Source: Bordetella petrii
GTDB lineage: Bacteria > Pseudomonadota > Gammaproteobacteria > Burkholderiales > Burkholderiaceae_B
Assembly: GCF_017356245.1 (NCBI RefSeq)
Contig: NZ_JAFMZZ010000001.1
Span: 983,195-1,047,194, forward strand
DNA length: 64,000 nucleotides
Direction: 5' to 3'
The notes below the pieces were generated by a model. The model had not been told where the DNA came from. It did not search any database and saw only the letters and a program-made list of their open reading frames with translations. This document shows, piece after piece, positions 46,268 through 56,314 of this stretch. The position numbers were made by a program, and so were the translations under genes. Every line of letters starts with the position of its first letter. Position 1 is the first letter of the stretch.

Positions 46268-48193
46268 TCAGGATGATTTCCTCACTCTCAGGTACCACTC
46301 GCACAGCAGGCGGACCTGCTTCTCGGTATAACCCTTGTCGACCATGCGGTCGACAAAGCTCTGGTGCTTGCTCTTGTCTTCGGCCGAGGCCTTGGCGTTG
46401 AAGGAAATGACCGGCAACAGGTCTTCGGTGTTCGAGAACATTTTCTTCTCGATCACTTCGCGCAGCTTTTCATAGCTGGTCCAGGTAGGATTGCGGCCGG
46501 CGTTGTTGGCGCGGGCGCGCAGCACGAAGTTGACGATCTCGTTGCGGAAGTCTTTGGGGTTGGCGATGCCCGCGGGCTTCTCGATCTTTTCCAGCTCGTC
46601 GTTCAGGGCGCTGCGGTCGAAGCTTTCGCCGGTTTCCGGGTCGCGGAATTCCTCGTCCTGGATCCAGCAGTCGGCAAACGTGACGTAGCGGTCGAAAATG
46701 TTCTGCCCGTACTCGGAATACGATTCCAGGTAGGCGGTCTGGATTTCCTTGCCGATGAATTCGGCGTAACGCGGCGCCAGGTAGCCCTTGATGAAATCCA
46801 GGTAGCGGCGCCGGATTTCTTCAGGATAGTCTTCGCGGCCGATGCGCTGCTCCAGCACGTACATCAGGTGCACCGGGTTGGCGGCGACTTCGGTCTGGTC
46901 GTGGTTGAACACGCTGGACAATATCTTGTAGGCAAAGCGGGTGGACACCCCCGTCATGCCTTCGTCGGTGCCGGCGTAGTCTTTGTATTCCTGCAGCGCC
47001 TTGGCTTTCGGGTCGACGTCTTTCAGCGTTTCGCCGTCGTACACGCGCAGCTTGGAATAAATGCTGGAATTCTCGGGCTCTTTCAAGCGCGTCAGCACCG
47101 AAAACTGCGCCATCATGTCCAGCGTGCCCGGCGCGCACGGCGCCTCGGCCAGCGAGCTGTTGCGCAGCAGCTTGCGGTAGATGTCGACCTCTTCGGTTAC
47201 CTGCAGGCAGTACGGCACCTTGACGATGTAAATGCGGTCGAGGAAGGCTTCGTTGTGCTTGTTGTTGCGGAAAGTCTGCCACTCGGATTCGTTGGAGTGC
47301 GCCAGGATCAGGCCATTGAACGGAATCGCCGAAAAGCCCTCGGTGCCCTTGAAATTGCCTTCCTGCGTGGCGGTCAGCAGGGGGTGCAGCATCTTGATGG
47401 GCGCCTTGAACATCTCGACGAATTCCAGCAGGCCCTGGTTGGCCAGGCACAGGCCGCCCGAATAGCTGTAGGCATCGGGATCGTCTTGCGAGTGGCGGTC
47501 GAGCTTGCGGATATCGACCTTGCCCACCAGCGAGGAGATGTCCTGGTTGTTTTCGTCGCCCGGCTCGGTCTTGGCGATGGCGACCTGGCGCAGCACCGAC
47601 GGATTCAGCCGCACCACGCGGAACTGCGAGATATCGCCGTCGAATTCTTTCAGGCGCTTGACCGCCCAGGGCGACATGATGCCGCTCAGGTAGCGCCGCG
47701 GGATGCCGTACTCTTTTTCGAGTGTTTCGCCGAAGCGGTCGGGGTGGAACAGCCCCAGCGGCGTCTCGTTAACGGGCGAACCCTTCAGCGCATAGATGGG
47801 ATAGGCCTCCATCAGCGCCTTCAGACGTTCGGCAATGGAAGATTTGCCGCCGCCCACCGGCCCCAGCAAATACAGAATCTGCTTGCGCTCTTCCAGGCCC
47901 TGTGCGGCGTGCTTGAAGAACGCCACGATCTGGTCGATGACGTCTTCCAGGCCGAAAAATTCTTTGAATGCGGGGTAGCGCCGCACGATCCGGTTGGAAA
48001 ACAGCCGTGACAGCCGGGGATCGTTGCGGGAATCGACCAGTTCTGGTTCGCCTATTGCGGCCAGCATGCGTTCCGCAGGGCTGGCATAGGCCATCGGGTC
48101 TTGCTTGGCCAGTGCCAGATATTCCTCGAGGGAAAGTTCGGTTTCCTGGTCTTTCGCGTAAAGCGACTTGAAGCCTTCGACGATGTTTTGCAC
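46268..48193 (-). CDS. yeaG: PrkA-type serine protein kinase YeaG
   Basis: 641 residues, as in E. coli YeaG (about 644). An AAA-type domain carries the P-loop GPVGGGKSS near residue 105 and NSNESEWQTF-type sensor residues. The C-terminal PrkA kinase-like region ends in CEWYLRVRKSS. The start is a GTG at 48193, preceded by a perfect AGGAGG 7 bases upstream; the longer frame begins in an unlikely place. It is the first gene of the stress operon. Confidence 0.95.
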   Translation of the reverse strand: MQNIVEGFKSLYAKDQETELSLEEYLALAKQDPMAYASPAERMLAAIGEPELVDSRNDPRLSRLFSNRIVRRYPAFKEFFGLEDVIDQIVAFFKHAAQGLEERKQILYLLGPVGGGKSSIAERLKALMEAYPIYALKGSPVNETPLGLFHPDRFGETLEKEYGIPRRYLSGIMSPWAVKRLKEFDGDISQFRVVRLNPSVLRQVAIAKTEPGDENNQDISSLVGKVDIRKLDRHSQDDPDAYSYSGGLCLANQGLLEFVEMFKAPIKMLHPLLTATQEGNFKGTEGFSAIPFNGLILAHSNESEWQTFRNNKHNEAFLDRIYIVKVPYCLQVTEEVDIYRKLLRNSSLAEAPCAPGTLDMMAQFSVLTRLKEPENSSIYSKLRVYDGETLKDVDPKAKALQEYKDYAGTDEGMTGVSTRFAYKILSSVFNHDQTEVAANPVHLMYVLEQRIGREDYPEEIRRRYLDFIKGYLAPRYAEFIGKEIQTAYLESYSEYGQNIFDRYVTFADCWIQDEEFRDPETGESFDRSALNDELEKIEKPAGIANPKDFRNEIVNFVLRARANNAGRNPTWTSYEKLREVIEKKMFSNTEDLLPVISFNAKASAEDKSKHQSFVDRMVDKGYTEKQVRLLCEWYLRVRKSS

Positions 48194-48549
48194 GGATAAC
48201 CTCCTACAGCGCATGGTCGGTTAATAAGTTCCGTCATCCCATTGTGTTCCTCATTGCCCGATGTCGCTAGACTTTATGGAAATGGGGTCATGCACATCAT
48301 CTTGATATGTTGCTTTCGCCACACACCACAGATTGGGTTAGCGGACTTATTTACGTTTAGGCTGCCGGGCTCTGAAACAGTTCCACCAATCACGCAAAGA
48401 TTCATGGATGCGCGTTTCAATGCGTAGCGCGCCGCCGCGCTTGCTGTCTGCACAGCAAGCGGCGGGCCCATCGCAGCAAGGTCGCAATAATTTGGCAGCC
48501 AGACACCGCAAGCGCTAGCAATTTGCGCCGCGGGCCGCCCGTGCGCGGC
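48194..48549. other. Gap between yeaG and ribE
   Basis: 356 bases, AT-richer than its surroundings near 48230-48420 and likely to contain the yeaG promoter. I see an 8-bp hairpin GCTTGCTG/CAGCAAGC at 48439-48460 without a T run. I could not find a -24/-12 sigma-54 box, although yeaGH is sigma-54 dependent in E. coli. No RNA gene is recognised. Confidence 0.5.
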
Positions 48550-49179
48550 TTATTTCATGTCATCGGGCCGCGGCGCGGCCAGCATGCGTTCGACATAGCG
48601 CGCAATGGTGTCGACTTCGAGATTGACGCGATCGCCCGGTTTCACGTTGCGCAGCGTCGTTACCGCTTGAGTGTGCGGAATGATGTTGATACTGATGTCG
48701 CATCCATCGGCAACATCGGTAACGCGATTGACCGTCAGGCTGATGCCGTTGACGGTGATCGACCCCTTGTAGGCCAGAAAACGCGCCAGGTGCGGCGGCA
48801 CCCGGATGGCCAGTTCGCGCGATTCGCCCACGGTGCCGAAGCGCAAGACAGTTCCCAGCCCGTCGACATGGCCGGACACCAGATGGCCGCCGATCTGGTC
48901 GCCCACGCGCAGCGATTTTTCCAGATTGACTTCGCCTTCGCGGTCCAGCCCCACCGTCAGGTTCAGGCTTTCACGCGACACGTCGACCTGGAAATGCCGG
49001 CCATCGAGCGCAATGACGGTCATGCACGCCCCCTGCACCGCGATGGAATCGCCGATGCCGACGTCGCCCAGGCCCAGCTCGCCCGCGTCGATCCGCAGGC
49101 GCACACCGCCCTGCCCGGTTTCGTCCAGGGGTTCCAGGCGAACAATGCGGCCCACTGCCGCGACCAGGCCAGTAAACAT
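48550..49179 (-). CDS. ribE: Riboflavin synthase alpha chain
   Basis: Dismutates two lumazines to riboflavin. 209 residues contain two lumazine-binding repeats, each opening like MFTGLVAAVGRI (residues 1-12) and with GDSIAVQGACMTV (first) and KGSITVNGISLTVN (second). It follows ribD by 38 bases on the same strand. No FMN riboswitch is seen. Confidence 0.95.
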   Translation of the reverse strand: MFTGLVAAVGRIVRLEPLDETGQGGVRLRIDAGELGLGDVGIGDSIAVQGACMTVIALDGRHFQVDVSRESLNLTVGLDREGEVNLEKSLRVGDQIGGHLVSGHVDGLGTVLRFGTVGESRELAIRVPPHLARFLAYKGSITVNGISLTVNRVTDVADGCDISINIIPHTQAVTTLRNVKPGDRVNLEVDTIARYVERMLAAPRPDDMK

Positions 49180-49217
49180 GAATGAAATCTCCAGCGATCA
49201 GTACGGTAAGTAGAACA

Positions 49218-50351
49218 TCAACGGCACGTGGCCGCCTCGCGCAGCGCGCGCCAGCGCGCCGGGTCGCGTGCGCGCAGGCGCAGGTCGGGGCCGATGCGCG
49301 CGACGTCGGTGAATTCGAGCCGCCGGGCGCCGTCGAGGTGCTCGATCAGCGGCAGGCGCAGCATGGCGGCGGCATCGCCCAGCAGCACCGGCGCCAGGTA
49401 TGTCAGCAGTTCGTCGACACAGCCGGCCGACATCAGTGCGCCGCCCAGGCCGGCGCCCGCTTCGACGTGCACTTCGTTGATGTCGTGTTCGCCCAGCCAG
49501 CGCATCATGGCCGGCAGGTCGACGCGGCCGGCGTCCTGGCCGGGCAGCTCTACGACGCGCACATTGCGCCCGGCCAGGCGGGCCGCCTTGGCCGGATCGG
49601 AGCGCGCCGTGAAAATGATGACCTCGGCGCCGTCGAACAGGCGGGCGTCTTCCGGAATGGCGAAATGCCCGTCCACCACGGCCTTGCGCGGCGCGCGCGA
49701 GGTGGCCACGGCGCGCACGTTCAGGCGCGGGTTGTCTTTCAGCACCGTGCCCATGCCGGTCAGCACCACGCAGCTGCGGGCGCGCCAGGCGTGGCCGTCG
49801 GCGCGCGCCGCCTCGCCGGTAATCCACTGCGACACGCCATTGTGCAGGGCGCTGCGGCCATCCAGCGAGGCCGCCATCTTCACCCAGGCCCAGGGGGTGC
49901 CCCGGCTCATGCGGGCGACGAATCCCGCGTTGATTTCCAGCGCCTCGTCCAGGCAGACATTGCCGGTAACCGCGATGCCGGCCTCGCGCAGGCGCGCCAG
50001 CCCGCGGCCGGCCACTTGCGGGTTGGGGTCGCCCATGGCCACCACCACCCGCGCCGGGCCCGCCGCCACCACCGCGTCGGCGCAGGGCGGCGTGCGGCCG
50101 TGATGGCTGCAGGGTTCCAGGCTGACATACAGGGTGGCGCCCTGTACCGATTCGCCGCGCGCGGCGGCGTCGCGCAAGGCGCAGATTTCGGCGTGCGGCC
50201 CGCCGGGCGGCTGGGTGGCGCCCTCGCCCAGCACCCGGCCGTCGCGCACGATCACGCATCCCACGCGCGGGTTGGGCGTGGTGGTGTTCATGACGGTGCG
50301 GGCCAGCGCCAGCGCGCGGCGCATCCATATGAGATCGTCGGGGTCGGTCAC
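49218..50351 (-). CDS. ribD: Bifunctional deaminase/reductase RibD
   Basis: Catalyses the second and third steps of riboflavin synthesis. The zinc deaminase domain has GGPHAEICAL and PCSHHGRTPPC (about residues 55-95). The reductase domain has AWVKMAASLDGRSAL and VEAGAGLGGALM. I use the GTG at 50351 (377 residues); an ATG at 50324 gives a slightly shorter N-terminus. A 15-bp sequence is duplicated in tandem exactly at this start. It is downstream of nrdR, across a repeat element. Confidence 0.93.
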   Translation of the reverse strand: MTDPDDLIWMRRALALARTVMNTTTPNPRVGCVIVRDGRVLGEGATQPPGGPHAEICALRDAAARGESVQGATLYVSLEPCSHHGRTPPCADAVVAAGPARVVVAMGDPNPQVAGRGLARLREAGIAVTGNVCLDEALEINAGFVARMSRGTPWAWVKMAASLDGRSALHNGVSQWITGEAARADGHAWRARSCVVLTGMGTVLKDNPRLNVRAVATSRAPRKAVVDGHFAIPEDARLFDGAEVIIFTARSDPAKAARLAGRNVRVVELPGQDAGRVDLPAMMRWLGEHDINEVHVEAGAGLGGALMSAGCVDELLTYLAPVLLGDAAAMLRLPLIEHLDGARRLEFTDVARIGPDLRLRARDPARWRALREAATCR

Positions 50352-50380
50352 GGAAATCACGCCTGCGGAAATCACGCCTG
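50351..50380. repeat. 15-bp tandem duplication at the ribD start
   Basis: CGGAAATCACGCCTG occurs twice with no gap (50351-50365 and 50366-50380). On the minus strand it duplicates a GTGATTTCC start-like segment and makes the true ribD start ambiguous. Confidence 0.85.
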
Positions 50381-50411
50381 CGATTGTATGCTGGCCAGGG
50401 GGAAGCCCGGC

Positions 50412-50506
50412 GCCAGGTGTCAGGCTCCGCAGGTGCCTGACACCGTGCTGTTGAGACAGTCTCCGCACACTTCGGTGTCAGGCGCCTGCGGAGCCTGACA
50501 CCTGGC
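50412..50506. repeat. Double-hairpin dispersed repeat, copy C
   Basis: The cleanest copy: GGTGTCAGGC/GCCTGACACC arms form two hairpins around a variable centre. It lies 6 bases after the nrdR stop. Its orientation relative to the upstream gene is opposite to that of copies A, B and D. Confidence 0.88.
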
Positions 50507-50511
50507 CAACC

Positions 50512-50988
50512 CTATTTGCGCAGCTTGCCCGGCAGCATGGGGCCCTGCATTTCGCGGATGGCCTCGACGAATTCGCCGATGTCTTCGAAGTTTTTGTACA
50601 CCGAGGCAAAGCGCACGTAGGCGACCTTGTCGAGCTTCTTGAGTTCGGCCATGACCAGTTCGCCGATGCGCTCGGTGGAGACTTCGCGTTGGCCGCTGGC
50701 CAGCAGGGTTTCTTCGATGCGCGCGACTACGCTGTCGACCTGGTCGGTGCTGACCGGGCGCTTGCGCAGGGCCAGCGACAGGCTGGCGCGCAGCTTGGCG
50801 GTGTCGTAGTCGCTGCGGCTGCCGTTGCGCTTGACCACCGAGGGCATGGCCAGTTCGATGCGTTCGTACGTAGTGAAGCGCTTGTCACAGGACAGGCAGC
50901 GGCGGCGCCGGCGGATGGTGTCGCCTTCTTCGGACACCCGGCTGTCTACCACCTGTGTGTCGGCGTTGCCGCAGAATGGGCATTTCAT
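50512..50988 (-). CDS. nrdR: Ribonucleotide reductase repressor NrdR
   Basis: A 158-residue regulator. The N-terminal zinc ribbon has CPFCGN and CLSCDKRF (residues 3-36), and an ATP-cone follows ([20 protein letters not shown]). It senses ATP/dATP and represses nrd genes. It is downstream of glyA, the usual position in proteobacteria, and upstream of ribD. Confidence 0.97.
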   Translation of the reverse strand: MKCPFCGNADTQVVDSRVSEEGDTIRRRRRCLSCDKRFTTYERIELAMPSVVKRNGSRSDYDTAKLRASLSLALRKRPVSTDQVDSVVARIEETLLASGQREVSTERIGELVMAELKKLDKVAYVRFASVYKNFEDIGEFVEAIREMQGPMLPGKLRK

Positions 50989-51057
50989 ATTGCCGGCCCC
51001 CGGTAATAATTTGGCGTATTGTAATGACGCCGGCCCGCAACGCGGCGCCGGCGTGGG

Positions 51058-51092
51058 GAAAATACGCCAAACGGCGGCCCCCGGGGCCGCCG
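51058..51092 (-). terminator. Possible terminator after glyA
   Basis: A 9-bp stem CGGCGGCCC/GGGCCGCCG (51072-51092) is followed on the minus strand by GTTTGGCGTATTTT. The T run is interrupted, so termination may be partial, leaving some read-through into nrdR. Confidence 0.45.
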
Positions 51093-51102
51093 CGCAGGCG
51101 CC

Positions 51103-52350
51103 TTAGCCGCCGTAAACCGGCAGGCGGGCGGTCAGTTCGTTGACGCGCGCGCGCACCGCGGCGATGTTGGCCTCGTCGCGCGGGTTGTCCAGCACGTCGG
51201 CGATCAGGTTGGCGGTAAGCTCGGCCTCGGCTTCCTTGAAGCCGCGGGTGGTCATGGCCGGGGTGCCCAGGCGGATGCCGCTGGTCACGAAGGGCTTTTC
51301 CGGGTCGTTGGGGATGGCGTTCTTGTTGACCGTAATATGCGCCTGGCCCAGCACGGCCTCGGCTTCTTTGCCGGTAATACCCTTGGGACGCAGGTCGACC
51401 AGCATCACGTGGCTTTCGGTGCGGCCGGACACGATGCGCAGGCCGCGCTTGACCAGGGTTTCGGCCAGCACCTTGGCGTTCTTGGCCACCTGCTGGGCGT
51501 ACTGCTTGAATTCGGGCGACAGGGCCTCTTGGAAAGCCACGGCCTTGGCGGCGATGACGTGCATCAGCGGGCCGCCCTGGATGCCGGGGAAGATGGCCGA
51601 ATTGATGATCTTTTCGTATTCGGCCTTCATCATGATGACGCCGCCGCGGGGGCCGCGCAGCGACTTGTGCGTGGTGGACGTGACGAAATCGGCGTGCGGC
51701 ACGGGATTGGGGTAGGCGCCGCCGGCCACCAGGCCCGCGTAGTGGGCGATGTCGACCATCAGCAGCGCGCCGTTGTCGTGGGCGATGCGGGCCAGGCGCT
51801 CGAAGTCGATGTGCAGGGCGTAGGCCGACGCGCCGGCCACGATGAGCTTGGGCTTGTGTTCTTTGGCCAGCTGCTCGACCTGGGCGTAATTGAGCACTTC
51901 ATTGGCGTCCAGGCCGTACGAAATGAAGTTGTACAGCTTGCCCGAGGCATTGACCGACGCGCCGTGGGTCAGGTGGCCGCCTTCGGCCAGGCTCATGCCC
52001 AGCACGGTGTCGCCCGGCTTCAGCACGGCCATGTACACGCCCTGGTTGGCCTGCGAACCCGAATTGGGCTGCACGTTGGCGGCTTCGGCGCCGAACAGCT
52101 GCTTCAGGCGGTCGATGGCCAGCTGCTCGACCACGTCGACGTATTCGCAACCGCCGTAATAGCGCTTGCCCGGATAGCCTTCGGCGTATTTGTTGGTCAG
52201 CTGCGTGCCCTGGGCCTGCATCACCGCCGGGCTGGCGTAGTTTTCGGAAGCGATCAGCTCGATGTGCTGTTCCTGGCGGACGTCTTCTTTCTGGATGGCG
52301 GCCCAGACTTCGGGGTCTACCTGGGACAGGGTAAGTTTGCGGTCGAACAT
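51103..52350 (-). CDS. glyA: Serine hydroxymethyltransferase
   Basis: Interconverts serine and glycine with tetrahydrofolate. The 415-residue PLP enzyme has the cofactor lysine in [15 protein letters not shown] (near residue 230) and [15 protein letters not shown] near residue 55. The ATG at 52350 starts [16 protein letters not shown]. It heads the glyA-nrdR-ribD-ribE order. Confidence 0.97.
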   Translation of the reverse strand: MFDRKLTLSQVDPEVWAAIQKEDVRQEQHIELIASENYASPAVMQAQGTQLTNKYAEGYPGKRYYGGCEYVDVVEQLAIDRLKQLFGAEAANVQPNSGSQANQGVYMAVLKPGDTVLGMSLAEGGHLTHGASVNASGKLYNFISYGLDANEVLNYAQVEQLAKEHKPKLIVAGASAYALHIDFERLARIAHDNGALLMVDIAHYAGLVAGGAYPNPVPHADFVTSTTHKSLRGPRGGVIMMKAEYEKIINSAIFPGIQGGPLMHVIAAKAVAFQEALSPEFKQYAQQVAKNAKVLAETLVKRGLRIVSGRTESHVMLVDLRPKGITGKEAEAVLGQAHITVNKNAIPNDPEKPFVTSGIRLGTPAMTTRGFKEAEAELTANLIADVLDNPRDEANIAAVRARVNELTARLPVYGG

Positions 52351-52692
52351 GACGGGAAGGTTCCTGGAGCGTGAAAAGAGGAAAAGCCGGGATGTAGGGG
52401 ATGGCCGCTAGTTTACCGCGCCGGCGCCCCGCCGCCGGCCCCGGCGATCCGAAAAAACGCCCGAAATGGCGCCCGCCGGCCCGGAAAAGCGCGCAACACG
52501 CCCTTAACCCGCAAGCCGGCTCAAGTCAGTTTGAGGAACGCTCATCCAACCGCGAGGGACGATGTACCGGGACAGGCACCGAGCCAGGTGTCAGGCTCCC
52601 GAAGGGTGCCTGACACCGCTGTGTGCCGAGGCTGTCTTGGTAGTCCGGCGTCCGGCACCCTGACGGGAGCCGGACACCTGAAGGGGCCCCGA
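52351..52692. other. Gap between ybhB and glyA
   Basis: 342 bases with no supported gene. It includes the glyA leader, the GC-rich stretch 52400-52500 and repeat copy D. No riboswitch structure is recognised. Confidence 0.5.
52583..52680. repeat. Double-hairpin dispersed repeat, copy D
   Basis: Same family as copies A to C: GCCAGGTGTCAGGCTCCC at the left and GGGAGCCGGACACCTG at the right, with the centre resembling copy B. It lies 12 bases after the ybhB stop. Confidence 0.85.
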
Positions 52693-53346
52693 TCAGGCCG
52701 AGGTGTCGCCGATCTGCTTCGGCGCCAGGTCGGGGTTCAGGGTGTACACACCCGTGATGCTGGCCTGGGCCAGCACATGGCCCTGCAGCGCCTTGAGCAC
52801 GTCGTTGCCGCCGAAGTTGCCCTGAACGGCCAGCTTGGGCACGTCGAGCGCGTACAGGGTGAAGACGTAGCGGTGCGGCAGCGCGTCGTTCCAGGGGGGG
52901 CACGGGCCGTCGTAGCCGAAGTAGTCGCCGCTCATGTCGCGGTCGGCGGCGAACCACGAGGTGTAGTCGTTGATGCCCTGGCGCGCGTCGCCGGAGGCCA
53001 GCGGGCCGCCCTTGCCGCGCGGCGTGATGCCGCTGGAAAAATCGCCTTCGCCAATGTCGCGCTTGTCGGCGGACAGGTCGATGAGCACCCAGTGGAAGAA
53101 GTCGACGCGCGGCAAGTCGGCCGGCACCTGGCGCCCTTCCTGGTTGACGTCGTCGGGCTTGGACGGCACGTCGGGATCGTGGCAGATGAGGGCGAACGAA
53201 CGGGTGCCCTCGGGCACGTCGTCCCAGGAAAACTGCGGATTGAAGTTTTCCGCGAGTGCGACGTGCGACTGCGGGTCGATCTTGCCGAAAGCGTAGCGAT
53301 CGGGAATCGATTCGTTATCGGAAAAAGACAGACTCGAGAGTTTCAT
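52693..53346 (-). CDS. YbhB/YbcL-family (PEBP-like) protein
   Basis: A 217-residue phosphatidylethanolamine-binding-like protein. It has SWDDVPEGTRSFALICHDPDVP, FFHWVLIDL and YDGPCPPWNDALPHRYVFTLYAL, the ligand-pocket segments of the family. There is no signal peptide, so it is cytoplasmic. Its role in bacteria is unclear. It follows tyrS by 30 bases on the same strand. Confidence 0.93.
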   Translation of the reverse strand: MKLSSLSFSDNESIPDRYAFGKIDPQSHVALAENFNPQFSWDDVPEGTRSFALICHDPDVPSKPDDVNQEGRQVPADLPRVDFFHWVLIDLSADKRDIGEGDFSSGITPRGKGGPLASGDARQGINDYTSWFAADRDMSGDYFGYDGPCPPWNDALPHRYVFTLYALDVPKLAVQGNFGGNDVLKALQGHVLAQASITGVYTLNPDLAPKQIGDTSA

Positions 53347-53376
53347 GTCGTGCTCCTGCGAGACCGTAGGCGCTTC

Positions 53377-54606
53377 CTACCCTGCCAAGTTAACACGGGC
53401 GAACTTGCGCTTGCCCACCTGCACCACATAAGTGCCGGCCTGTAATTGCAACGATTTGTCTTCGACGCGGTCGCCGTTGACGCGCACCCCGCCCTGCTCG
53501 ACGTTGCGCTGCGCTTCGGCGCCCGAGGCCACCAGGCCGGCTTCGCGCAGCACCTTCAGAATACCCAGCGGCGCGCCGCCGATATTGATCTCGGGCATGT
53601 CTTCGGGAATGGCCCCATCGCGGAAGCGCGCCTGGAAAGCCGCCAGCGCGGCCTCGGCGGCCTGCGCCGAGTGAAAGCGCGCCACGATTTCCTGCGCCAG
53701 CGCAACCTTGGCGTCGCGCGGATTGGCGCCGGCCTCGATGCCTGCCTTCAGGGCCGCGATGTCTTCCAGCGTGCGGAACGACAGCAGCTCGAAATAACGC
53801 CACATCAGGGTGTCGGAAATCGACATCAGCTTGCCGAACATCGACTCGGGGGTTTCGGAAATGCCGATGTAATTGCCCTTGGACTTGGACATTTTCTCGA
53901 CGCCGTCGGTGCCCTCGAGCAGCGGCATGGTCAGCACGCACTGCGGCGCCTGGCCGTATTCTTTCTGCAGTTCGCGGCCAACCAGCAAGTTGAACTTCTG
54001 GTCGGTGCCGCCCAGCTCCAGGTCGGACTTCAGGGCCACCGAGTCGTAGCCCTGCATCAGGGGGTACAGGAATTCGTGCACGGCGATGGGCACGCCGCCC
54101 TTGAAGCGCTTGGTGAAGTCTTCGCGCTCCATCATGCGCGCCACGGTATAGCGCGACGCCAGCTGGATGAGCCCGCGCGCGCCCAGGGGGTCGCTCCATT
54201 CGGAGTTGTAGCGGATCTCGGTGCGGGCCGGGTCCAGCACCAGGCTGGCCTGGGCATAGTAGGTTTTGGCGTTGGTCTCGATCTGCTCGCGGGTCAGCGG
54301 CGGGCGCGTGGAATTGCGGCCGCTGGGGTCGCCGATCATCGAGGTGAAATCGCCGATCAGGAAGATGACGTTGTGCCCCAGGTCTTGCAGCTGGCGCATC
54401 TTGTTCAGCACCACCGTGTGGCCCAGGTGGATGTCGGGCGCGGTGGGATCCAACCCCAGCTTGATGCGCAACGGCACGCCGGTGGCACGGCTTTTGGCCA
54501 GCTTGCGGGCGAACTCGGACTCGACCAGCAGTTCGTCGCAACCGCGCTTGGCGACGCGCAGGTCGGCTTCGACTTCGGGGGTAATGGGGGCTTCGGATTG
54601 GGACAT
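53377..54606 (-). CDS. tyrS: Tyrosyl-tRNA synthetase
   Basis: A class I synthetase of 409 residues (TyrRS type 2-like). The HIGH signature is [11 protein letters not shown] near residue 50 and KMSKSKGN near residue 240. A C-terminal S4 RNA-binding domain contains [15 protein letters not shown]. The ATG at 54606 ([16 protein letters not shown]) is preferred to a longer frame. It is divergent from the M23 peptidase gene. Confidence 0.96.
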   Translation of the reverse strand: MSQSEAPITPEVEADLRVAKRGCDELLVESEFARKLAKSRATGVPLRIKLGLDPTAPDIHLGHTVVLNKMRQLQDLGHNVIFLIGDFTSMIGDPSGRNSTRPPLTREQIETNAKTYYAQASLVLDPARTEIRYNSEWSDPLGARGLIQLASRYTVARMMEREDFTKRFKGGVPIAVHEFLYPLMQGYDSVALKSDLELGGTDQKFNLLVGRELQKEYGQAPQCVLTMPLLEGTDGVEKMSKSKGNYIGISETPESMFGKLMSISDTLMWRYFELLSFRTLEDIAALKAGIEAGANPRDAKVALAQEIVARFHSAQAAEAALAAFQARFRDGAIPEDMPEINIGGAPLGILKVLREAGLVASGAEAQRNVEQGGVRVNGDRVEDKSLQLQAGTYVVQVGKRKFARVNLAG

Positions 54607-54880
54607 GTCAGGCTGAAACGGGGCGGGACAACGCAAAAAAGGTGTAAAAAGTGCCAAAAAGGCTTGAAAATCAGTCGAAAATTCTAGCCGGATCAGCTAG
54701 GATACTGCCCTAATCATACGCAACTGTTGCCGTTACAGTTGCTGTCCCGGCTAAACACCCGTTGTTCACAAGATGCGTCGCAGGGCGCAAGCCTGCCGCG
54801 TGCCGCCATGCACGCCGTGGCACGCCTGCATCCGGCGCAAGCATCCTGGGGACTTACGCCACCCTGAAAGGTCCTGCACG

Positions 54881-56296
54881 ATGAATCGTGGCTCAAACAG
54901 CCCGGCTGGCCGCTTCCGCAGCAAAGTTGCCGCCCTGTTCGCCCCCCGCTCCGAGCCCACGTCCCGCCGCGGCGGCCTTTTCCGCCGCACTCTCATGGTT
55001 ACCGCCATCGGCCTGTTCGCCGGCGCCGCCGCCCTGGGCATGGTGCAGCAGCCCGACCGCACCGAACTGCCCCCGTCGCGCCAGATCCAGAGCATCCTGC
55101 CGCTGCAGCCCGACCAGGTCAGCCTCAGCACCGACGACAGCAGCGCCCCCTTCATCAGCGAAACCCGCATCCGCCCGGGCGACACGCTGGCCGCCGTGCT
55201 GCAGCGCCTGGACATCGACGCCCCCGGCCTGCAGCGCTTCCTGACCCAGGCCCCCAGCGCGCGCAGCATCTACAAGCTGTACCCCGGGCGGGCCGTGCAG
55301 GCCGCCAGCGATGCCGAAGGCAAGCTGGTCTGGCTGCGCTACATCCACACCCCGGGCAACGAAGAAAACGGCCAGGTCACCACCAAGATGCTGCTGGTGA
55401 CGCCCGCGCAAGACGGCTACACCGCCCGCGAAATCACCGACAACACCGACCGCCAGACCCGCGTCGCCGTCGGCACCATCCGCTCGTCGCTGTTCGGCGC
55501 CACCGACGCCGCCGGCGTCCCCGATTCGGTCACCCTGCAGATGGCCGACATCCTGAACTCCAAGGTCGATTTCCTGCGCGACATCCGCCGCGGCGACCAG
55601 TTCCGCGTCGTATACGAGGTCCGCTCGCACCAGGGCCGCTATGCCGGCGCCGGACGCGTGCTGGCGCTGGAATTCGTCAACAACGGCAAAACCTACAACG
55701 CCGTCTGGTTCAGCCCCGACGGCAAGTCGGGCAGCTACTACGACTTCGACGGCGTCAGCCTGCGCGGCGCGTTCCTGCGCACCGCCCTGAAGTTCACGCG
55801 CATCAGCTCAACGTTCGGCATGCGCATGCACCCCATCCACAAGACCTGGACGGGCCACAAGGGCGTTGACTACGCCGCCCCGTCCGGCACGCCCATCCAT
55901 TCCACCGCCGACGGCACGGTCGAATTCGCCGGGCAGCAGCGCGGCTATGGCAATGTGGTCATCATCAAGCACTTCGGCAAGTACTCCACCGTGTACGCGC
56001 ACCAAAGCCGCATCGCCGCCGGCATCAAGCGCGGCGCCAAGGTATCGCAGGGCCAGCTGATCGGCTACGTGGGCTCTACCGGCTGGGCCACCGGGCCGCA
56101 CCTGCATTACGAATTCCGCATCAACAACCAGCCCGTCAACCCGCTGGCGGCCGACCTGCCCGTGACGCGTCCGCTGGACGCCGCCGAGGCCCGCAAGTTC
56201 AAGGCCGCGGTGCTGCCCTACAAGCAGCAGATCGCCCTGCTGACCGAATTCCAGCAGACGCTGCCCGAATCCACCACCAACGTGGCCAGCCGCTAG
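54881..56296 (+). CDS. M23-family murein endopeptidase (MepM/YebA-like)
   Basis: 471 residues. A cytoplasmic basic N-terminus and one anchor helix (TLMVTAIGLFAGAAALGMV) precede a periplasmic OapA/LysM-like domain (ISETRIRPGDTLAAVLQRL). The LytM/M23 peptidase domain has zinc ligands in GHKGVDYAAPSG and HLHYEFRINN. It should cut peptidoglycan cross-links during growth. It is followed 18 bases later by anmK, whose product recycles cell-wall sugar. tyrS-M23-anmK is a conserved neighbourhood. Confidence 0.92.
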   Translation: MNRGSNSPAGRFRSKVAALFAPRSEPTSRRGGLFRRTLMVTAIGLFAGAAALGMVQQPDRTELPPSRQIQSILPLQPDQVSLSTDDSSAPFISETRIRPGDTLAAVLQRLDIDAPGLQRFLTQAPSARSIYKLYPGRAVQAASDAEGKLVWLRYIHTPGNEENGQVTTKMLLVTPAQDGYTAREITDNTDRQTRVAVGTIRSSLFGATDAAGVPDSVTLQMADILNSKVDFLRDIRRGDQFRVVYEVRSHQGRYAGAGRVLALEFVNNGKTYNAVWFSPDGKSGSYYDFDGVSLRGAFLRTALKFTRISSTFGMRMHPIHKTWTGHKGVDYAAPSGTPIHSTADGTVEFAGQQRGYGNVVIIKHFGKYSTVYAHQSRIAAGIKRGAKVSQGQLIGYVGSTGWATGPHLHYEFRINNQPVNPLAADLPVTRPLDAAEARKFKAAVLPYKQQIALLTEFQQTLPESTTNVASR

Positions 56297-56314
56297 CGCG
56301 GCCCGCTTGTTGCC

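Noticed and set aside
48242..48427. 61-codon open frame in the yeaG upstream gap
   Set aside because: No ribosome site and no recognisable sequence; it overlaps the probable yeaG promoter.
48439..48460. Small RNA or terminator at the GCTTGCTG/CAGCAAGC hairpin
   Set aside because: No T run, promoter or conserved RNA features are visible.
48194..49217. FMN riboswitch near ribE/ribD
   Set aside because: None of the conserved RFN-element segments are seen upstream of ribD, ribE or in the yeaG-ribE gap.
52351..52692. Glycine riboswitch upstream of glyA
   Set aside because: The GC-rich leader and palindromic repeat lack the tandem glycine-aptamer core.
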